Assembly: GCF_002157685.2 (NCBI RefSeq)
Contig: NZ_AP026738.1
Location: forward strand, 3,844,001-3,908,000
Origin: Comamonas thiooxydans
GTDB taxonomy: Bacteria > Pseudomonadota > Gammaproteobacteria > Burkholderiales > Burkholderiaceae_C
Direction: 5' to 3'
Length of the DNA stretch: 64,000 nucleotides
Shown here: positions 53,437-61,271 of the stretch, one piece after another
Layout: the number at the start of each line of letters is the position of its first letter
Position numbering within the stretch: the stretch's first letter is position 1
Notes under the pieces: generated by a model
Seen by the model: the letters and a program-made list of their open reading frames with translations, nothing else
The model's database searches: none
What the model was told of the DNA's origin: nothing
Made by a program: the position numbers and the translations under genes

Positions 53437-53465
53437 TTGTGCGTAATTTGGTGGCATGCATTGCA

Positions 53466-53484
53466 AATGCGATGGATTCTCATT
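53466..53484 (+). promoter_or_regulatory. Fur-box-like operator upstream of bfd
   Basis: AATGCGATGGATTCTCATT agrees at 15 of 18 informative positions with the palindrome AATGAGAAT-n-ATTCTCATT. It lies about 48 bases before the bfd start and probably controls bfd and the tonB genes. Confidence 0.75.
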
Positions 53485-53531
53485 TATACTCCGCCTATTA
53501 CATCAATAGCCAGCAACAACTGCCTGTAGCC

Positions 53532-53825
53532 ATGATCGTCTGTGTATGCCGCCGGGTTTCTGACCGAGAAATAGCACGCCACGCGCATGCGGGGATGAGC
53601 TTTGACGAAATCCAGTTTGAATTGGGTGTTGCCACACAATGCGGGCGCTGCGAAGGCTGCGCACGCGATGTCGTCGCCCAGTGCAGTGCAAGCCATCCGA
53701 TCGCGGCCATCCACAACGAAGCGCAATCCTGCGCGTCGGTGCAGACGGTTCAGCTTGCCACCAACATTCTGGAAAGCAAAGCATGGCCCACTTCTCCGTC
53801 CTCTCAGCCGTCTTTGGCAGTCTGA
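53532..53825 (+). CDS. bfd: Bacterioferritin-associated ferredoxin
   Basis: A 97-residue [2Fe-2S] protein that reduces bacterioferritin to release stored iron. The cluster cysteines C4, C6, C37 and C40 (VCVC and QCGRC) have the Bfd spacing, within a helical domain of about 65 residues. The C-terminal 30 residues go beyond the usual Bfd length and lack conserved features. It is preceded by a Fur-box-like site, consistent with induction at low iron. The ATG at 53532 starts the family sequence MIVCVCRRVSDREI. Confidence 0.92.
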   Translation: MIVCVCRRVSDREIARHAHAGMSFDEIQFELGVATQCGRCEGCARDVVAQCSASHPIAAIHNEAQSCASVQTVQLATNILESKAWPTSPSSQPSLAV

Positions 53826-53866
53826 TTCTCGTGATGGTATGCACCTGGTGGATCCTGCGTGAATGA
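53783..53866 (+). CDS. Possible 27-residue membrane peptide overlapping bfd
   Basis: In the frame shifted from bfd, an ATG at 53783 preceded by GGAAAG encodes MAHFSVLSAVFGSLILVMVC followed by TWWILRE, a single hydrophobic helix with a charged end. It overlaps the last 43 bases of bfd and ends 103 bases before tonB. It could be a chance ORF, but the compact helix and ribosome site make it plausible. No homolog is known to me. Confidence 0.4.
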   Translation: MAHFSVLSAVFGSLILVMVCTWWILRE

Positions 53867-53969
53867 TGCAATCCTGTCAGCGTGCCCTGCTTCCTGTGCC
53901 TGCTATTGCCGGTTGACCAGCGCTTCTCCCTTCTGATCCCAGCCTGCGCTGGTTGCTCTTCTCGTTCTT

Positions 53970-54698
53970 ATGTCCCAGTCTGATCGATTTGCACCTGCCA
54001 GCGGCCCAAGCCGCAATATGGCAGTTGCTGGTGCTGTGGTTGTCGTACACGCTGCCGCCCTGTGGGCCATGCAGCATGGCCTGGCACAGCAAAAGCCGCC
54101 AGAGATAGTGATTCCCGCCAGCGTGATTGCCCAGTTTGTGGCACCGCCGGCTGCCGAACCTACCCCGCCGGCCCCTCCCCCTCCTCCCAAGCCTCCGGCA
54201 CCAGCACCCAAGCCCGAGACCAAACCGCAGCCCAAGCCCGAAGTCAAGAAGGCTCCGCTGCCCAAGGCCATCAAGGACCCGACACCGGCACCGGCTGCAC
54301 CTCAAGGGGCATTGGAGAACAGCGACAGCAAACCGGACAAGACACCGCCGGCGCCACCCGCGCCCCCGGCACCTCCGGCTCCGCCTGCGCCTCCCGCACC
54401 ACCAGCCCCACCCAAGATCGAGCAGCCATCGAGCAATGCGGCCTATCTGAACAACCCCGCTCCCGCTTATCCTTCGGTCAGCAAGCGCATGGGGGAACAA
54501 GGCAAGGTGCTGCTGCGCGTCTATATCAACGAGCAGGGCCAGCCCGAGAAAATCGAAATCAAGCAGTCCAGCGGCTTTGACCGCCTAGATGACGCCGCCG
54601 TCAACACCGTGCGCCAGTGGAAGTTTGTCCCCGGCAAGCGCAACGGCGTAGCCGAACCCATGTGGCACATCGTGCCCATCAACTTTGTTCTCAAATAA
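53970..54698 (+). CDS. tonB: TonB energy-transducing protein
   Basis: A 242-residue protein that spans the periplasm to energise outer-membrane receptors. A membrane anchor lies at about residues 17-36 (MAVAGAVVVVHAAALWAMQH). A proline-rich spacer with PAP, PKP and PAPPAPP repeats (about 58-160) leads to a C-terminal TonB domain with GKVLLRVYINEQGQPEKIEI and WKFVPGKRNG. It is followed by exbB and exbD. The spacer DNA is a short-period repeat and could vary in length. Confidence 0.95.
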   Translation: MSQSDRFAPASGPSRNMAVAGAVVVVHAAALWAMQHGLAQQKPPEIVIPASVIAQFVAPPAAEPTPPAPPPPPKPPAPAPKPETKPQPKPEVKKAPLPKAIKDPTPAPAAPQGALENSDSKPDKTPPAPPAPPAPPAPPAPPAPPAPPKIEQPSSNAAYLNNPAPAYPSVSKRMGEQGKVLLRVYINEQGQPEKIEIKQSSGFDRLDDAAVNTVRQWKFVPGKRNGVAEPMWHIVPINFVLK

Positions 54699-54721
54699 AT
54701 CTGCAGTTCTCAGGAGTACCC

Positions 54722-55444
54722 ATGGAATCCCAATTCGGCATTGCCCACGTCTGGACACAGGGCGACTTCGTGACCAAAGGCGTGGCCATCATCTTGCTGG
54801 TCATGTCGGTGGCCTCTTGGCTGGTCATCATTCTCAAGGCGCTGGATATTGTGAAATTCAAGAAGTTCGCTACCCAGGCGCAGGACTTCTGGCACAGCCC
54901 CGATCTGGCCACTGGCCTGGAAAAGCTGGGTGACGACAAGCAGAACCCCTTCCGCTTCATGGTGCTCGAAGGCCGTGAAGCCTCCGCCCACCACCGCAAG
55001 ACCAGCGTCCACCTGCATGACACGCTGGACATCAGCGACTGGGTGACCCGCTGCCTGCGCAACGGCATCAACGAATTCACGGCCCGCCTGCAATCCGGCC
55101 TGGCCATTCTGGCCTCCGTGGGCTCGACCGCTCCCTTCATCGGCCTGTTCGGCACCGTCTGGGGCATCTACCACGCCCTGGTGGCCATCGGCATGTCCGG
55201 TCAGTCTTCTATCGACAAGGTGGCCGGCCCCATCGGCGAAGCGCTGATCATGACTGCCCTGGGTCTGGCCGTCGCCATCCCCGCCGTGCTGGGCTATAAC
55301 GCTCTGGTGCGTGGCAACAAGGGCATTTTGAACGCCCTCAACAGCTTTGCCCACGACGTGCACGCCTATTTCGTGACTGGTGCCCGCGTTTCCGTGGACG
55401 GCCAGGTCTCTGGCAACGTGCTGCCCCTGAAGAAAGGCGCCTAA
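54722..55444 (+). CDS. exbB: ExbB proton-channel subunit
   Basis: A 240-residue inner-membrane protein with three helices (AIILLVMSVASWLVIILKAL; LAILASVGSTAPFIGLFGTV; ALIMTALGLAVAIPAVLGYN). It is a MotA/TolQ/ExbB-type proton channel that powers TonB. The ATG at 54722 follows CAGGAGTACCC. It starts 23 bases after tonB and ends three bases before exbD. Confidence 0.97.
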   Translation: MESQFGIAHVWTQGDFVTKGVAIILLVMSVASWLVIILKALDIVKFKKFATQAQDFWHSPDLATGLEKLGDDKQNPFRFMVLEGREASAHHRKTSVHLHDTLDISDWVTRCLRNGINEFTARLQSGLAILASVGSTAPFIGLFGTVWGIYHALVAIGMSGQSSIDKVAGPIGEALIMTALGLAVAIPAVLGYNALVRGNKGILNALNSFAHDVHAYFVTGARVSVDGQVSGNVLPLKKGA

Positions 55445-55447
55445 GCC

Positions 55448-55864
55448 ATGTCATTCGGAACCATGGACGATGGGGACAGCGATGATGTGATGAATGAGAT
55501 CAATATGACGCCTCTGGTGGACGTCATGCTGGTTCTGCTCATCATCTTCATCATCACCGTGCCCGTGATGAAACACTCGGTCAACGTGGACCTGCCTCGC
55601 GCCACCAACCAGCCCGAGGACACCAAGCCTGCCACCGTGCAGCTGGGCATCACGGCCGACGGTAAATATTCCTGGAACGGTCAGGAAATCAGTGACGAGC
55701 AGCTGGAGACCAATCTTCAGACCGAGGCCGTCAAGGAGCCGCAGCCCGACCTGCATATCCGCGGCGACAAGGAAGTGCGTTACGAACGCGTGGCCCAGGC
55801 CATGGCCGCCGCCCAGCGTGCCGGCGTCAAGAAAATCGGCTTTGTGACCGACCCATCCAAATAA
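55448..55864 (+). CDS. exbD: ExbD proton-channel subunit
   Basis: A 138-residue membrane protein with one N-terminal helix (DVMLVLLIIFIITVPVMK), preceded by the conserved proton-carrying aspartate of MTPLVDVMLVLL. A periplasmic domain follows. It pairs with ExbB and TonB. Gene order tonB-exbB-exbD with minimal gaps indicates one operon that ends at a strong terminator. Confidence 0.97.
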   Translation: MSFGTMDDGDSDDVMNEINMTPLVDVMLVLLIIFIITVPVMKHSVNVDLPRATNQPEDTKPATVQLGITADGKYSWNGQEISDEQLETNLQTEAVKEPQPDLHIRGDKEVRYERVAQAMAAAQRAGVKKIGFVTDPSK

Positions 55865-55876
55865 GCCCATGCTTGC

Positions 55877-55905
55877 AAAAAACGGCCCTCAGGGGCCGTT
55901 TTTTT
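55877..55905 (+). terminator. Rho-independent terminator after exbD
   Basis: AACGGCCC pairs with GGGCCGTT around TCAG, followed by seven T. It closes the tonB-exbB-exbD operon. Confidence 0.92.
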
Positions 55906-56067
55906 ATTGCGGAACCTGCATCAAAACAGCATTCAAGCCGCCCGGCACAGGCACAAACTGCTGATGGACCGCCGGCAAAAGTCCTCAGATGCAGCTGGAC
56001 AGATTCCAGTTGAAAAATAAATGGCACTTTTTTGCGAATGAGATTAAGTATCACTTGCTTTTCAATT

Positions 56068-56086
56068 GAGAATTGTTATCATTACA
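56068..56086 (+). promoter_or_regulatory. Fur-box-like operator upstream of hemP
   Basis: GAGAATTGTTATCATTACA matches 13 of 19 positions of the Fur consensus and overlaps the expected promoter region. It ends 28 bases before the hemP start. Confidence 0.6.
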
Positions 56087-56114
56087 CAAGTTTTTGATCT
56101 TAAGGAATCACGGC

Positions 56115-56324
56115 ATGTCTGCACCGCTTGTTGCGACCTCACAGCCCAACAACCGTAGCACCTCCTCCATGGCTGCTGCAACCCCCTCAGCCGCTGCCGG
56201 CTCCAGCCTGGGCCTGGACAGCGCCCTGCTGCTCAACGGTCAGAAAGCCGTCACCATCTTGCACAACGGCACGCCCTATCGCCTGCAGGCCACCAAGCTG
56301 GGCAAGCTCATTCTGACCAAATAA
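56115..56324 (+). CDS. hemP: Hemin uptake protein HemP
   Basis: A 69-residue protein. The C-terminal HemP domain is clear (LLNGQKAVTILHNGTPYRLQ, then ATKLGKLILTK). The N-terminal 35 residues are Ser/Ala/Thr-rich and disordered. HemP is a Fur-controlled cofactor or regulator of heme uptake, known in Burkholderia and Bradyrhizobium. The ATG at 56115 has TAAGGAATC upstream. No heme receptor lies in this window. Confidence 0.9.
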   Translation: MSAPLVATSQPNNRSTSSMAAATPSAAAGSSLGLDSALLLNGQKAVTILHNGTPYRLQATKLGKLILTK

Positions 56325-56453
56325 ACCGTTTCATCGTGGGGCGACACCGCAAGTGTCGATTCGCCAGCCATAGTCGTTGTAGAGCACTTGCCCTCTCTTG
56401 TGCTCACACTTCACATAGCCACGCGTTTTTTCCTCATTCGCAACCCGCCAAAA

Positions 56454-56489
56454 CAAAACCCCTGCGCGCATCAAGCGGCAGGGGTTTTG
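56454..56489. terminator. Bidirectional terminator between hemP and the HbpS-like gene
   Basis: CAAAACCCCTGC pairs with GCAGGGGTTTTG. With flanking A and T runs it works on both strands, ending the minus-strand HbpS-like gene and the plus-strand hemP transcript. Confidence 0.88.
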
Positions 56490-56525
56490 TTTTGGACTCT
56501 GCCACCGCAGTGGCAAAGTCAGCAA

Positions 56526-56933
56526 TTACAGGCCCAGGGCAGCAATGCCGGCTTTGGCAACCTGTGCGTCTTCATTGGCCTTCACACCGGAAACACCCAC
56601 GGCACCCAGCACCTGACCGTCCTTGACGATGGCCACGCCACCTTCGAGCAGGCCGTCCACAAACGGAGCGCTCAGGAAAGCGGTGCGGCCATTGTTGATC
56701 ATGTCTTCAAAAGCCTTGGTGTCCTTGCGGCCCACGGCTGCAGAGCGAGCCTTGGCGGGGGCGATATGCGAAGAGATGGGAGCAGCACCATCCATGCGCT
56801 GCAACAGCAGCAGATGGCCGCCGTCGTCCACGATGGAGATCGTCACGGGCCAGTTGTTCTTCAGTGCTTCAGCTTCGGCAGCCGCAGCGATGGCTTTCAC
56901 ATCGGCCAGTTCGAGTTCGTGCTTGGTCTTCAT
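56526..56933 (-). CDS. GlcG/HbpS-family heme-binding protein
   Basis: A 135-residue cytoplasmic-type protein of the HbpS/GlcG family, seen in SIVDDGGHLLLLQRMDGAAP and LEGGVAIVKDGQVLGAVGVS. Members bind heme or cobalamin-like molecules, or take part in glycolate and propanediol metabolism. No signal peptide is visible, unlike secreted HbpS. It is convergent with hemP, so a heme link is possible but unproven. Confidence 0.88.
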   Translation of the reverse strand: MKTKHELELADVKAIAAAAEAEALKNNWPVTISIVDDGGHLLLLQRMDGAAPISSHIAPAKARSAAVGRKDTKAFEDMINNGRTAFLSAPFVDGLLEGGVAIVKDGQVLGAVGVSGVKANEDAQVAKAGIAALGL

Positions 56934-57125
56934 AAGATAAAAAGCTCCGTTGGATTGTCAATGCAGCAAGCATATTCTGTACTTTGCAGGCAAAAGTAGA
57001 TGCGATGTGAAAAACATTCCATCCTAAAACTGCCGCATTGCAACGGGGTATTGCAAAGGCTTCTCAAGACCCCCACCTAGAATGACAATGTTTCAACACA
57101 CAATTCCTGAAGGAGGAATGGCTAC

Positions 57126-57818
57126 ATGAACGAACAAGTCACCACACTGGGCTCTGCGGGCTACGGTGTCTCGCAGCAAGAGCGCAACCGTGTCTTGCGC
57201 AATACCTACTGGCTGCTGGCACTCAGCCTGATCCCCACCGTGCTGGGTGCTTGGCTGGGCGTAGCCACTGGCATGACTCGCGCGCTGACTGGCGGCGTGG
57301 GCCTGATCGTGTTCATGGTCGGCGCCTTCGGCTTCATGTTCGCGATCGAGAAGACCAAGCACAGCGCCGCTGGCGTGCCCGTGCTGCTGGCCTTCACCTT
57401 CTTCATGGGCCTGATGCTCTCGCGCCTGATCGGCATGATCCTGGGCTTCTCCAACGGCACCCAGCTGATCATGACTGCCTTTGCCGGTACCGCGGGCGTG
57501 TTCTTCGTGATGGCCATGCTGGCCACCGTGATCAAGCGCGACCTGTCGGGCATGGGCAAGTTCCTGTTCGTGGGCGCCCTGGTGCTGATGGTGGGAGCCA
57601 TCATCAACGTCTTCGTGGGCTCCACGGCTGGCATGATGGCCATCTCCATGCTGGCTATCGGCATCTTCTCCGCCTACATGCTGTATGACCTCAAGCAGAT
57701 CATCGACGGCGGCGAGACCAACTACATCAGCGCCACCCTGGCCCTGTATCTGGACCTGTTCAACGTGTTCCAGAGCCTGCTGGCCCTGCTGGGCATCATG
57801 GGCGGCGACCGCGACTAA
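57126..57818 (+). CDS. Bax inhibitor-1/YccA-family membrane protein
   Basis: A 230-residue inner-membrane protein with seven helices (for example LLALSLIPTVLGAWLGVATG; TAFAGTAGVFFVMAMLATVI). The C-terminal family signature includes SAYMLYDLKQIIDGGETNYI and the acidic residues of the calcium-leak pore. YccA modulates the FtsH protease in E. coli; other members release calcium. The exact role here is unknown. It has a strong ribosome site (GAAGGAGGAATGG) and its own terminator. Confidence 0.95.
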   Translation: MNEQVTTLGSAGYGVSQQERNRVLRNTYWLLALSLIPTVLGAWLGVATGMTRALTGGVGLIVFMVGAFGFMFAIEKTKHSAAGVPVLLAFTFFMGLMLSRLIGMILGFSNGTQLIMTAFAGTAGVFFVMAMLATVIKRDLSGMGKFLFVGALVLMVGAIINVFVGSTAGMMAISMLAIGIFSAYMLYDLKQIIDGGETNYISATLALYLDLFNVFQSLLALLGIMGGDRD

Positions 57819-57837
57819 ACCTCGCCACCACCCAAGC

Positions 57838-57866
57838 AAAAAGGAGTGCCTTGCGCACTCCTTTTT
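57838..57866 (+). terminator. Rho-independent terminator of the YccA-like gene
   Basis: AAAAAGGAGTGC pairs with GCACTCCTTTTT around CTTGC, 20 bases past the stop. Confidence 0.92.
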
Positions 57867-57963
57867 GTTTCCAGTAACCTTGGCATCAAGCGCAGTCATC
57901 GCATTGATGGATATTTCAGTCATGGCCTAAATTTCCGACTGCCGCTGCCGATAAGCAGACAAG

Positions 57964-58317
57964 ATGAAGCCAAACCACCTTCCCCGCGCACTTGCCATTG
58001 CCCTGCTGCCTCTGGTACTGGCAGGCTGCAAGATCGAAGACATTCCGGGCCTGGGCCCTGATCCACGCACCGTGGCGCGCGAATCCGAAGCCAAGGCCAT
58101 TGGCGGCGCCTGCCGGCATGCCATGCGCGGACTGGAAGACTGCTACGTCCTCAACCCCAAGGCACCCAAGGCGCTGGTGTTTGCGGGCTGGAAGGACATG
58201 GATGAATACATGCGCTCCAACAAGATCGAAGGCGTGCCTTCCGTGCTGGGACAGAGTGCCGCCGAGAAACGCGGTGCCCCGGAGCCCGACAACAGCAGCA
58301 GCCGCAACCGCAGCTGA
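57964..58317 (+). CDS. Small lipoprotein of unknown function
   Basis: A 117-residue lipoprotein. The signal (MKPNHLPRALAIALLPLVLA) ends at the lipobox LAGC with lipidated Cys near residue 22. The mature part is polar (AIGGACRHAMRGLEDCYVLN; GWKDMDEYMRSNKIEGVPSV) and carries two further cysteines that could form a disulfide. I do not recognise the family. It is a single gene ending before a terminator. Confidence 0.9.
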   Translation: MKPNHLPRALAIALLPLVLAGCKIEDIPGLGPDPRTVARESEAKAIGGACRHAMRGLEDCYVLNPKAPKALVFAGWKDMDEYMRSNKIEGVPSVLGQSAAEKRGAPEPDNSSSRNRS

Positions 58318-58380
58318 AATCGCTGATGGCAGGCCCGGAGCATGAGCTCCTGGCCCTGTCACTCAGCATTGATCGGCACA

Positions 58381-58410
58381 AGCCGTAGCAACAGCGCTAC
58401 GGCTTTTTTT
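58381..58410 (+). terminator. Rho-independent terminator after the lipoprotein gene
   Basis: AGCCGTAGC pairs with GCTACGGCT around AACAGC, followed by a run of T. Confidence 0.92.
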
Positions 58411-58470
58411 ATGTCCGGCCACCGCCCTGCCTAGGCACTCCCGGATGTCATATTTTCTTTACGTGTATTG

Positions 58471-58489
58471 AATACAAACAATTCTCATT
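58471..58489 (+). promoter_or_regulatory. Fur-box-like operator upstream of the sodA operon
   Basis: AATACAAACAATTCTCATT read on the minus strand gives AATGAGAATTGTTTGTATT, 14 of 18 informative positions of the Fur palindrome, with one perfect half-site. It lies about 95 bases before the first gene. Confidence 0.65.
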
Positions 58490-58584
58490 TATATTCATGA
58501 ATTATTGATTCCATTCTTAGCTGCACATACGCGCATCCCAGCGACGAGTTCTGTTGTGCTCTCAACCATGGGGACAAGACTGCC

Positions 58585-59133
58585 GTGCCAGATGATGACT
58601 TCAACCAACTACGCCTTGAGCATGAGGCCCTCATGCTGACCTATATGGAAGTGCAGACCCGCTGCACGGCACAGATGCAATCGCTGGCACGCGAAGTGGA
58701 AGCCCTCAAGCGGCAGCTTGTGCACCTCAGGGCCAAAGTCATTGTCCGTGACAGCGCACTGGCCTGGGAGCGTGAGCAGCGCCACGCGTTGGCCCAGGCA
58801 ATGGCACTGAATCTGGTGCAAGCTCCCCCTCAAGTACCTCAGGCAACGACGGCGGCCGACATTGACTGGCCTTCGGTCGAGACTGCCGACAGCCAGGCCC
58901 TGGCCGAGCAGCAGTTGCTGGAGGACAGCCTGCATGCTGCCGATCTGGTGATCTGCCAGACGGGCTGCATCAGCGACGGTGCCTACTGGCGGGTGAAGGA
59001 TCACTGCAAGCGCACTGGCAAGACCTGCCTGCTGGTGGATCAGCCGACCGCCTTGCGGGTGGTGCGCATTCATCCATCGGGAGAGGACGGAAAAGTCGTG
59101 GCAGCCCAAGCCTGCATCGAAGGTGCCTCATGA
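58585..59133 (+). CDS. DUF2325-domain protein
   Basis: A 182-residue protein with an N-terminal coiled coil (about 5-75: MQSLAREVEALKRQLVHLRA) and a C-terminal DUF2325 domain (VICQTGCISDGAYWRVKDHC, then KRTGKTCLLVDQ). It begins at a GTG, with MPDDDFNQLRLEHEALML as the start. DUF2325 proteins of unknown function carry conserved cysteines, here CQTGC and HCKRTGKTC, which could bind metal. It is the first gene of a Fur-linked operon with sodA and a ZIP transporter. Confidence 0.88.
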   Translation: MPDDDFNQLRLEHEALMLTYMEVQTRCTAQMQSLAREVEALKRQLVHLRAKVIVRDSALAWEREQRHALAQAMALNLVQAPPQVPQATTAADIDWPSVETADSQALAEQQLLEDSLHAADLVICQTGCISDGAYWRVKDHCKRTGKTCLLVDQPTALRVVRIHPSGEDGKVVAAQACIEGAS

Positions 59134-59645
59134 GAGTCCGCACGACAAACGCCTCGGCTGCCGATTTGCTGTCCGCCTGGAAGCGGCACACCCGCACAGC
59201 ACTGGCCGCAACGCTGGAGCATCGTCATCTCTCGGCACAAAAGCACTATCGCCATGCGCAGCAGCTGAGTCTGCAACTACTCAGCGCGGAACCCGCAGAC
59301 ACTGCCGACGATGACCGCATTGCGGCCTTTGTCGTGGCCCACCTGAATCTGGCGGATGCCTTTGACGCCGCAGGCCAGCCGGGTTCGTCCTCCGAATGTC
59401 TGCATGAGGCGCAGAAGACGCTGATGTCACTGCTGCAGCAGGGCTGCACCAGCCCTTCCCTAAGTCTGGCGATATACCGTCATCTGCCCCAGCTGCTGGC
59501 CGCACGGGCCGAGCAAGATGGAGCAGACACTCATGCCAGCGCTGACGTCTGTGCCTCGATATCTGCAGCCCTTCTCACTCACCCCGCCAGCGACAGGCAG
59601 TCCCGCCTTGCCAGCTTCGAGCCCGTGCATTCATCACTGCACTGA
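59130..59645 (+). CDS. Hypothetical helical protein in the sodA operon
   Basis: A 171-residue protein whose ATG overlaps the previous stop (ATGA). Helical sequence (HYRHAQQLSLQLLSAEPADT; FVVAHLNLADAFDAAGQPGS) resembles a tetratricopeptide pair. I do not recognise a named family. It is translationally coupled to the DUF2325 gene and lies 33 bases before sodA, so it is probably coexpressed under iron limitation. Confidence 0.8.
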   Translation: MRVRTTNASAADLLSAWKRHTRTALAATLEHRHLSAQKHYRHAQQLSLQLLSAEPADTADDDRIAAFVVAHLNLADAFDAAGQPGSSSECLHEAQKTLMSLLQQGCTSPSLSLAIYRHLPQLLAARAEQDGADTHASADVCASISAALLTHPASDRQSRLASFEPVHSSLH

Positions 59646-59678
59646 CTTCCCTCTCTCTCACTGCCAAGGCTTTCCCTC

Positions 59679-60314
59679 ATGAGCTATACCCTGCCCCCAC
59701 TGGCCTACGACTACGCGGCACTGGAGCCGCATATCGATGCGCAAACCATGGAGATCCACTACTCCAAGCACCATCAGACCTACGTCAACAACCTCAATGC
59801 GGCACTCGAAGGCAGCGAGTACGCGCAATGGTCGCTGGAAGATCTGCTCGCCAAGGTCGAATCGCTGCCGCAAACGCTGCGTCAAGCGGTGCGCAACAAC
59901 GGCGGCGGCCATGCCAATCACAGCCTGTTCTGGCAAGTCATGTCTCCTGGCGCAGGAGGCCTGCCGCAAAACGCTCTTGCAGCAGCCATTGACAAGGACC
60001 TGGGCAGCTTCGAGAACTTCAAGACCGAATTCACCAAGGCGGCCATCAGCCGCTTTGGCAGCGGCTGGGCCTGGCTCAGCGTGGACCGCAGCGGCAAGCT
60101 GCATGTGGAAAGCAGCGCCAACCAGGACAACCCTCTGATGCTGGGCATTGGCAGCGGCAACACGCCGATTCTGGGCCTGGACGTATGGGAGCATGCCTAT
60201 TACCTGAAATACCAGAACCGCCGCCCCGAATACATCGCCGCCTTCTACAACGTGGTGGACTGGAATGAAGTGGCACGCCGCTTCGCCGCCGCCACCCAGG
60301 CTGTCAGGAGCTGA
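59679..60314 (+). CDS. sodA: Superoxide dismutase, Mn type
   Basis: A 211-residue superoxide dismutase. Metal ligands H27 (EIHYSKHH) and H81 ([11 protein letters not shown]), then the [19 protein letters not shown] segment with Asp and His. G77 and the QDNPL segment point to the manganese form rather than iron. A manganese enzyme suits iron-starved cells, in agreement with the Fur-like site upstream. The gene is followed four bases later by a ZIP transporter. Confidence 0.95.
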   Translation: MSYTLPPLAYDYAALEPHIDAQTMEIHYSKHHQTYVNNLNAALEGSEYAQWSLEDLLAKVESLPQTLRQAVRNNGGGHANHSLFWQVMSPGAGGLPQNALAAAIDKDLGSFENFKTEFTKAAISRFGSGWAWLSVDRSGKLHVESSANQDNPLMLGIGSGNTPILGLDVWEHAYYLKYQNRRPEYIAAFYNVVDWNEVARRFAAATQAVRS

Positions 60315-60317
60315 ACC

Positions 60318-61235
60318 ATGGGCCCGGACGGACTGCAGACCGCCTCTTCCAGCCATACCCCTCTGCCGCTCAGGACCCGGCTCGGGCTGCTGATCTCTGC
60401 GGCCGGCGCTCTGGTGCTGGCATCCATGGTCTGGAAGCAGCTGCAGACCAATCCCGCAGCACTGAATGCACTGCTGGGCGGCAGTGTGGCGGCGCTGGCG
60501 ACCGCGCTGGGCGCTTTGCCTGTGCTGCTGACCCAGCATCCGTCCGAACGCACACAGGACACGCTGTTTGGCTTTGGCGCAGGCGTGATGCTGGCTGCCT
60601 GCGCCTTTTCATTGATTCTCCCCGGTCTGGAAGCCGCCAAGGCAGCGACCTCGCCCGCCGGCAGCGAATGGCTGGGCGGAGCCTTGATCGGCACAGCCAT
60701 CTTGCTCGGAGGTGCAGCCCTGCTGGTCATGGATCGCCTGCTGCCGCACGAACACTTCATCAAAGGCCGTGAAGGCGCCGATGCCAAGCAGCTGCGGCGC
60801 ACCTGGCTGTTTGTCATTGCCATCACCCTGCACAATCTTCCGGAGGGTCTGGCCATAGGCGTGGGCTATGCCGCCAACGAGGGGCTGCGCGCCAGCTCGC
60901 TCACGCTGGGCATTGCCATACAGGATGTGCCCGAGGGTTTTGTCGTCGCAGCCTCTTTGCTGGCGGCCGGCTATACCCGCGGTTTTGCAGTGGTGCTGGG
61001 GGCTCTGACAGGGTTGATCGAGCCCTTGGGAGCCGTGATCGGCGCCATCGTGGTCAGCAGCTCCACCATGCTGCTGCCCTGGGGTCTGGGCTTCGCCGCT
61101 GGTGCCATGCTATTTGTCATCAGCCACGAAATCATTCCCGAATCGCATCGCAAAGGCCATGAAGCCTGGGCCACCACAGGGCTCATGCTGGGCTTTGTGC
61201 TGATGATGATTCTGGATACGTCTCTTGGCGGCTGA
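60318..61235 (+). CDS. ZIP-family divalent metal transporter
   Basis: A 305-residue inner-membrane protein with eight or nine helices and the two ZIP metal motifs HNLPEG (ITLHNLPEGLAIGVGYA) and QDVPEG (AIQDVPEGFVVAAS), plus a final SHEIIPE. Histidines in the loop between helices (LLPHEHFIKG) are few. ZIP proteins import Zn, Mn or Fe. Immediate linkage to Mn-type sodA suggests manganese supply, which is inference from context. Confidence 0.93.
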   Translation: MGPDGLQTASSSHTPLPLRTRLGLLISAAGALVLASMVWKQLQTNPAALNALLGGSVAALATALGALPVLLTQHPSERTQDTLFGFGAGVMLAACAFSLILPGLEAAKAATSPAGSEWLGGALIGTAILLGGAALLVMDRLLPHEHFIKGREGADAKQLRRTWLFVIAITLHNLPEGLAIGVGYAANEGLRASSLTLGIAIQDVPEGFVVAASLLAAGYTRGFAVVLGALTGLIEPLGAVIGAIVVSSSTMLLPWGLGFAAGAMLFVISHEIIPESHRKGHEAWATTGLMLGFVLMMILDTSLGG

Positions 61236-61271
61236 ACTGCGCCGCGCAGGCGCAGTTCAGGGCATGCTCGC

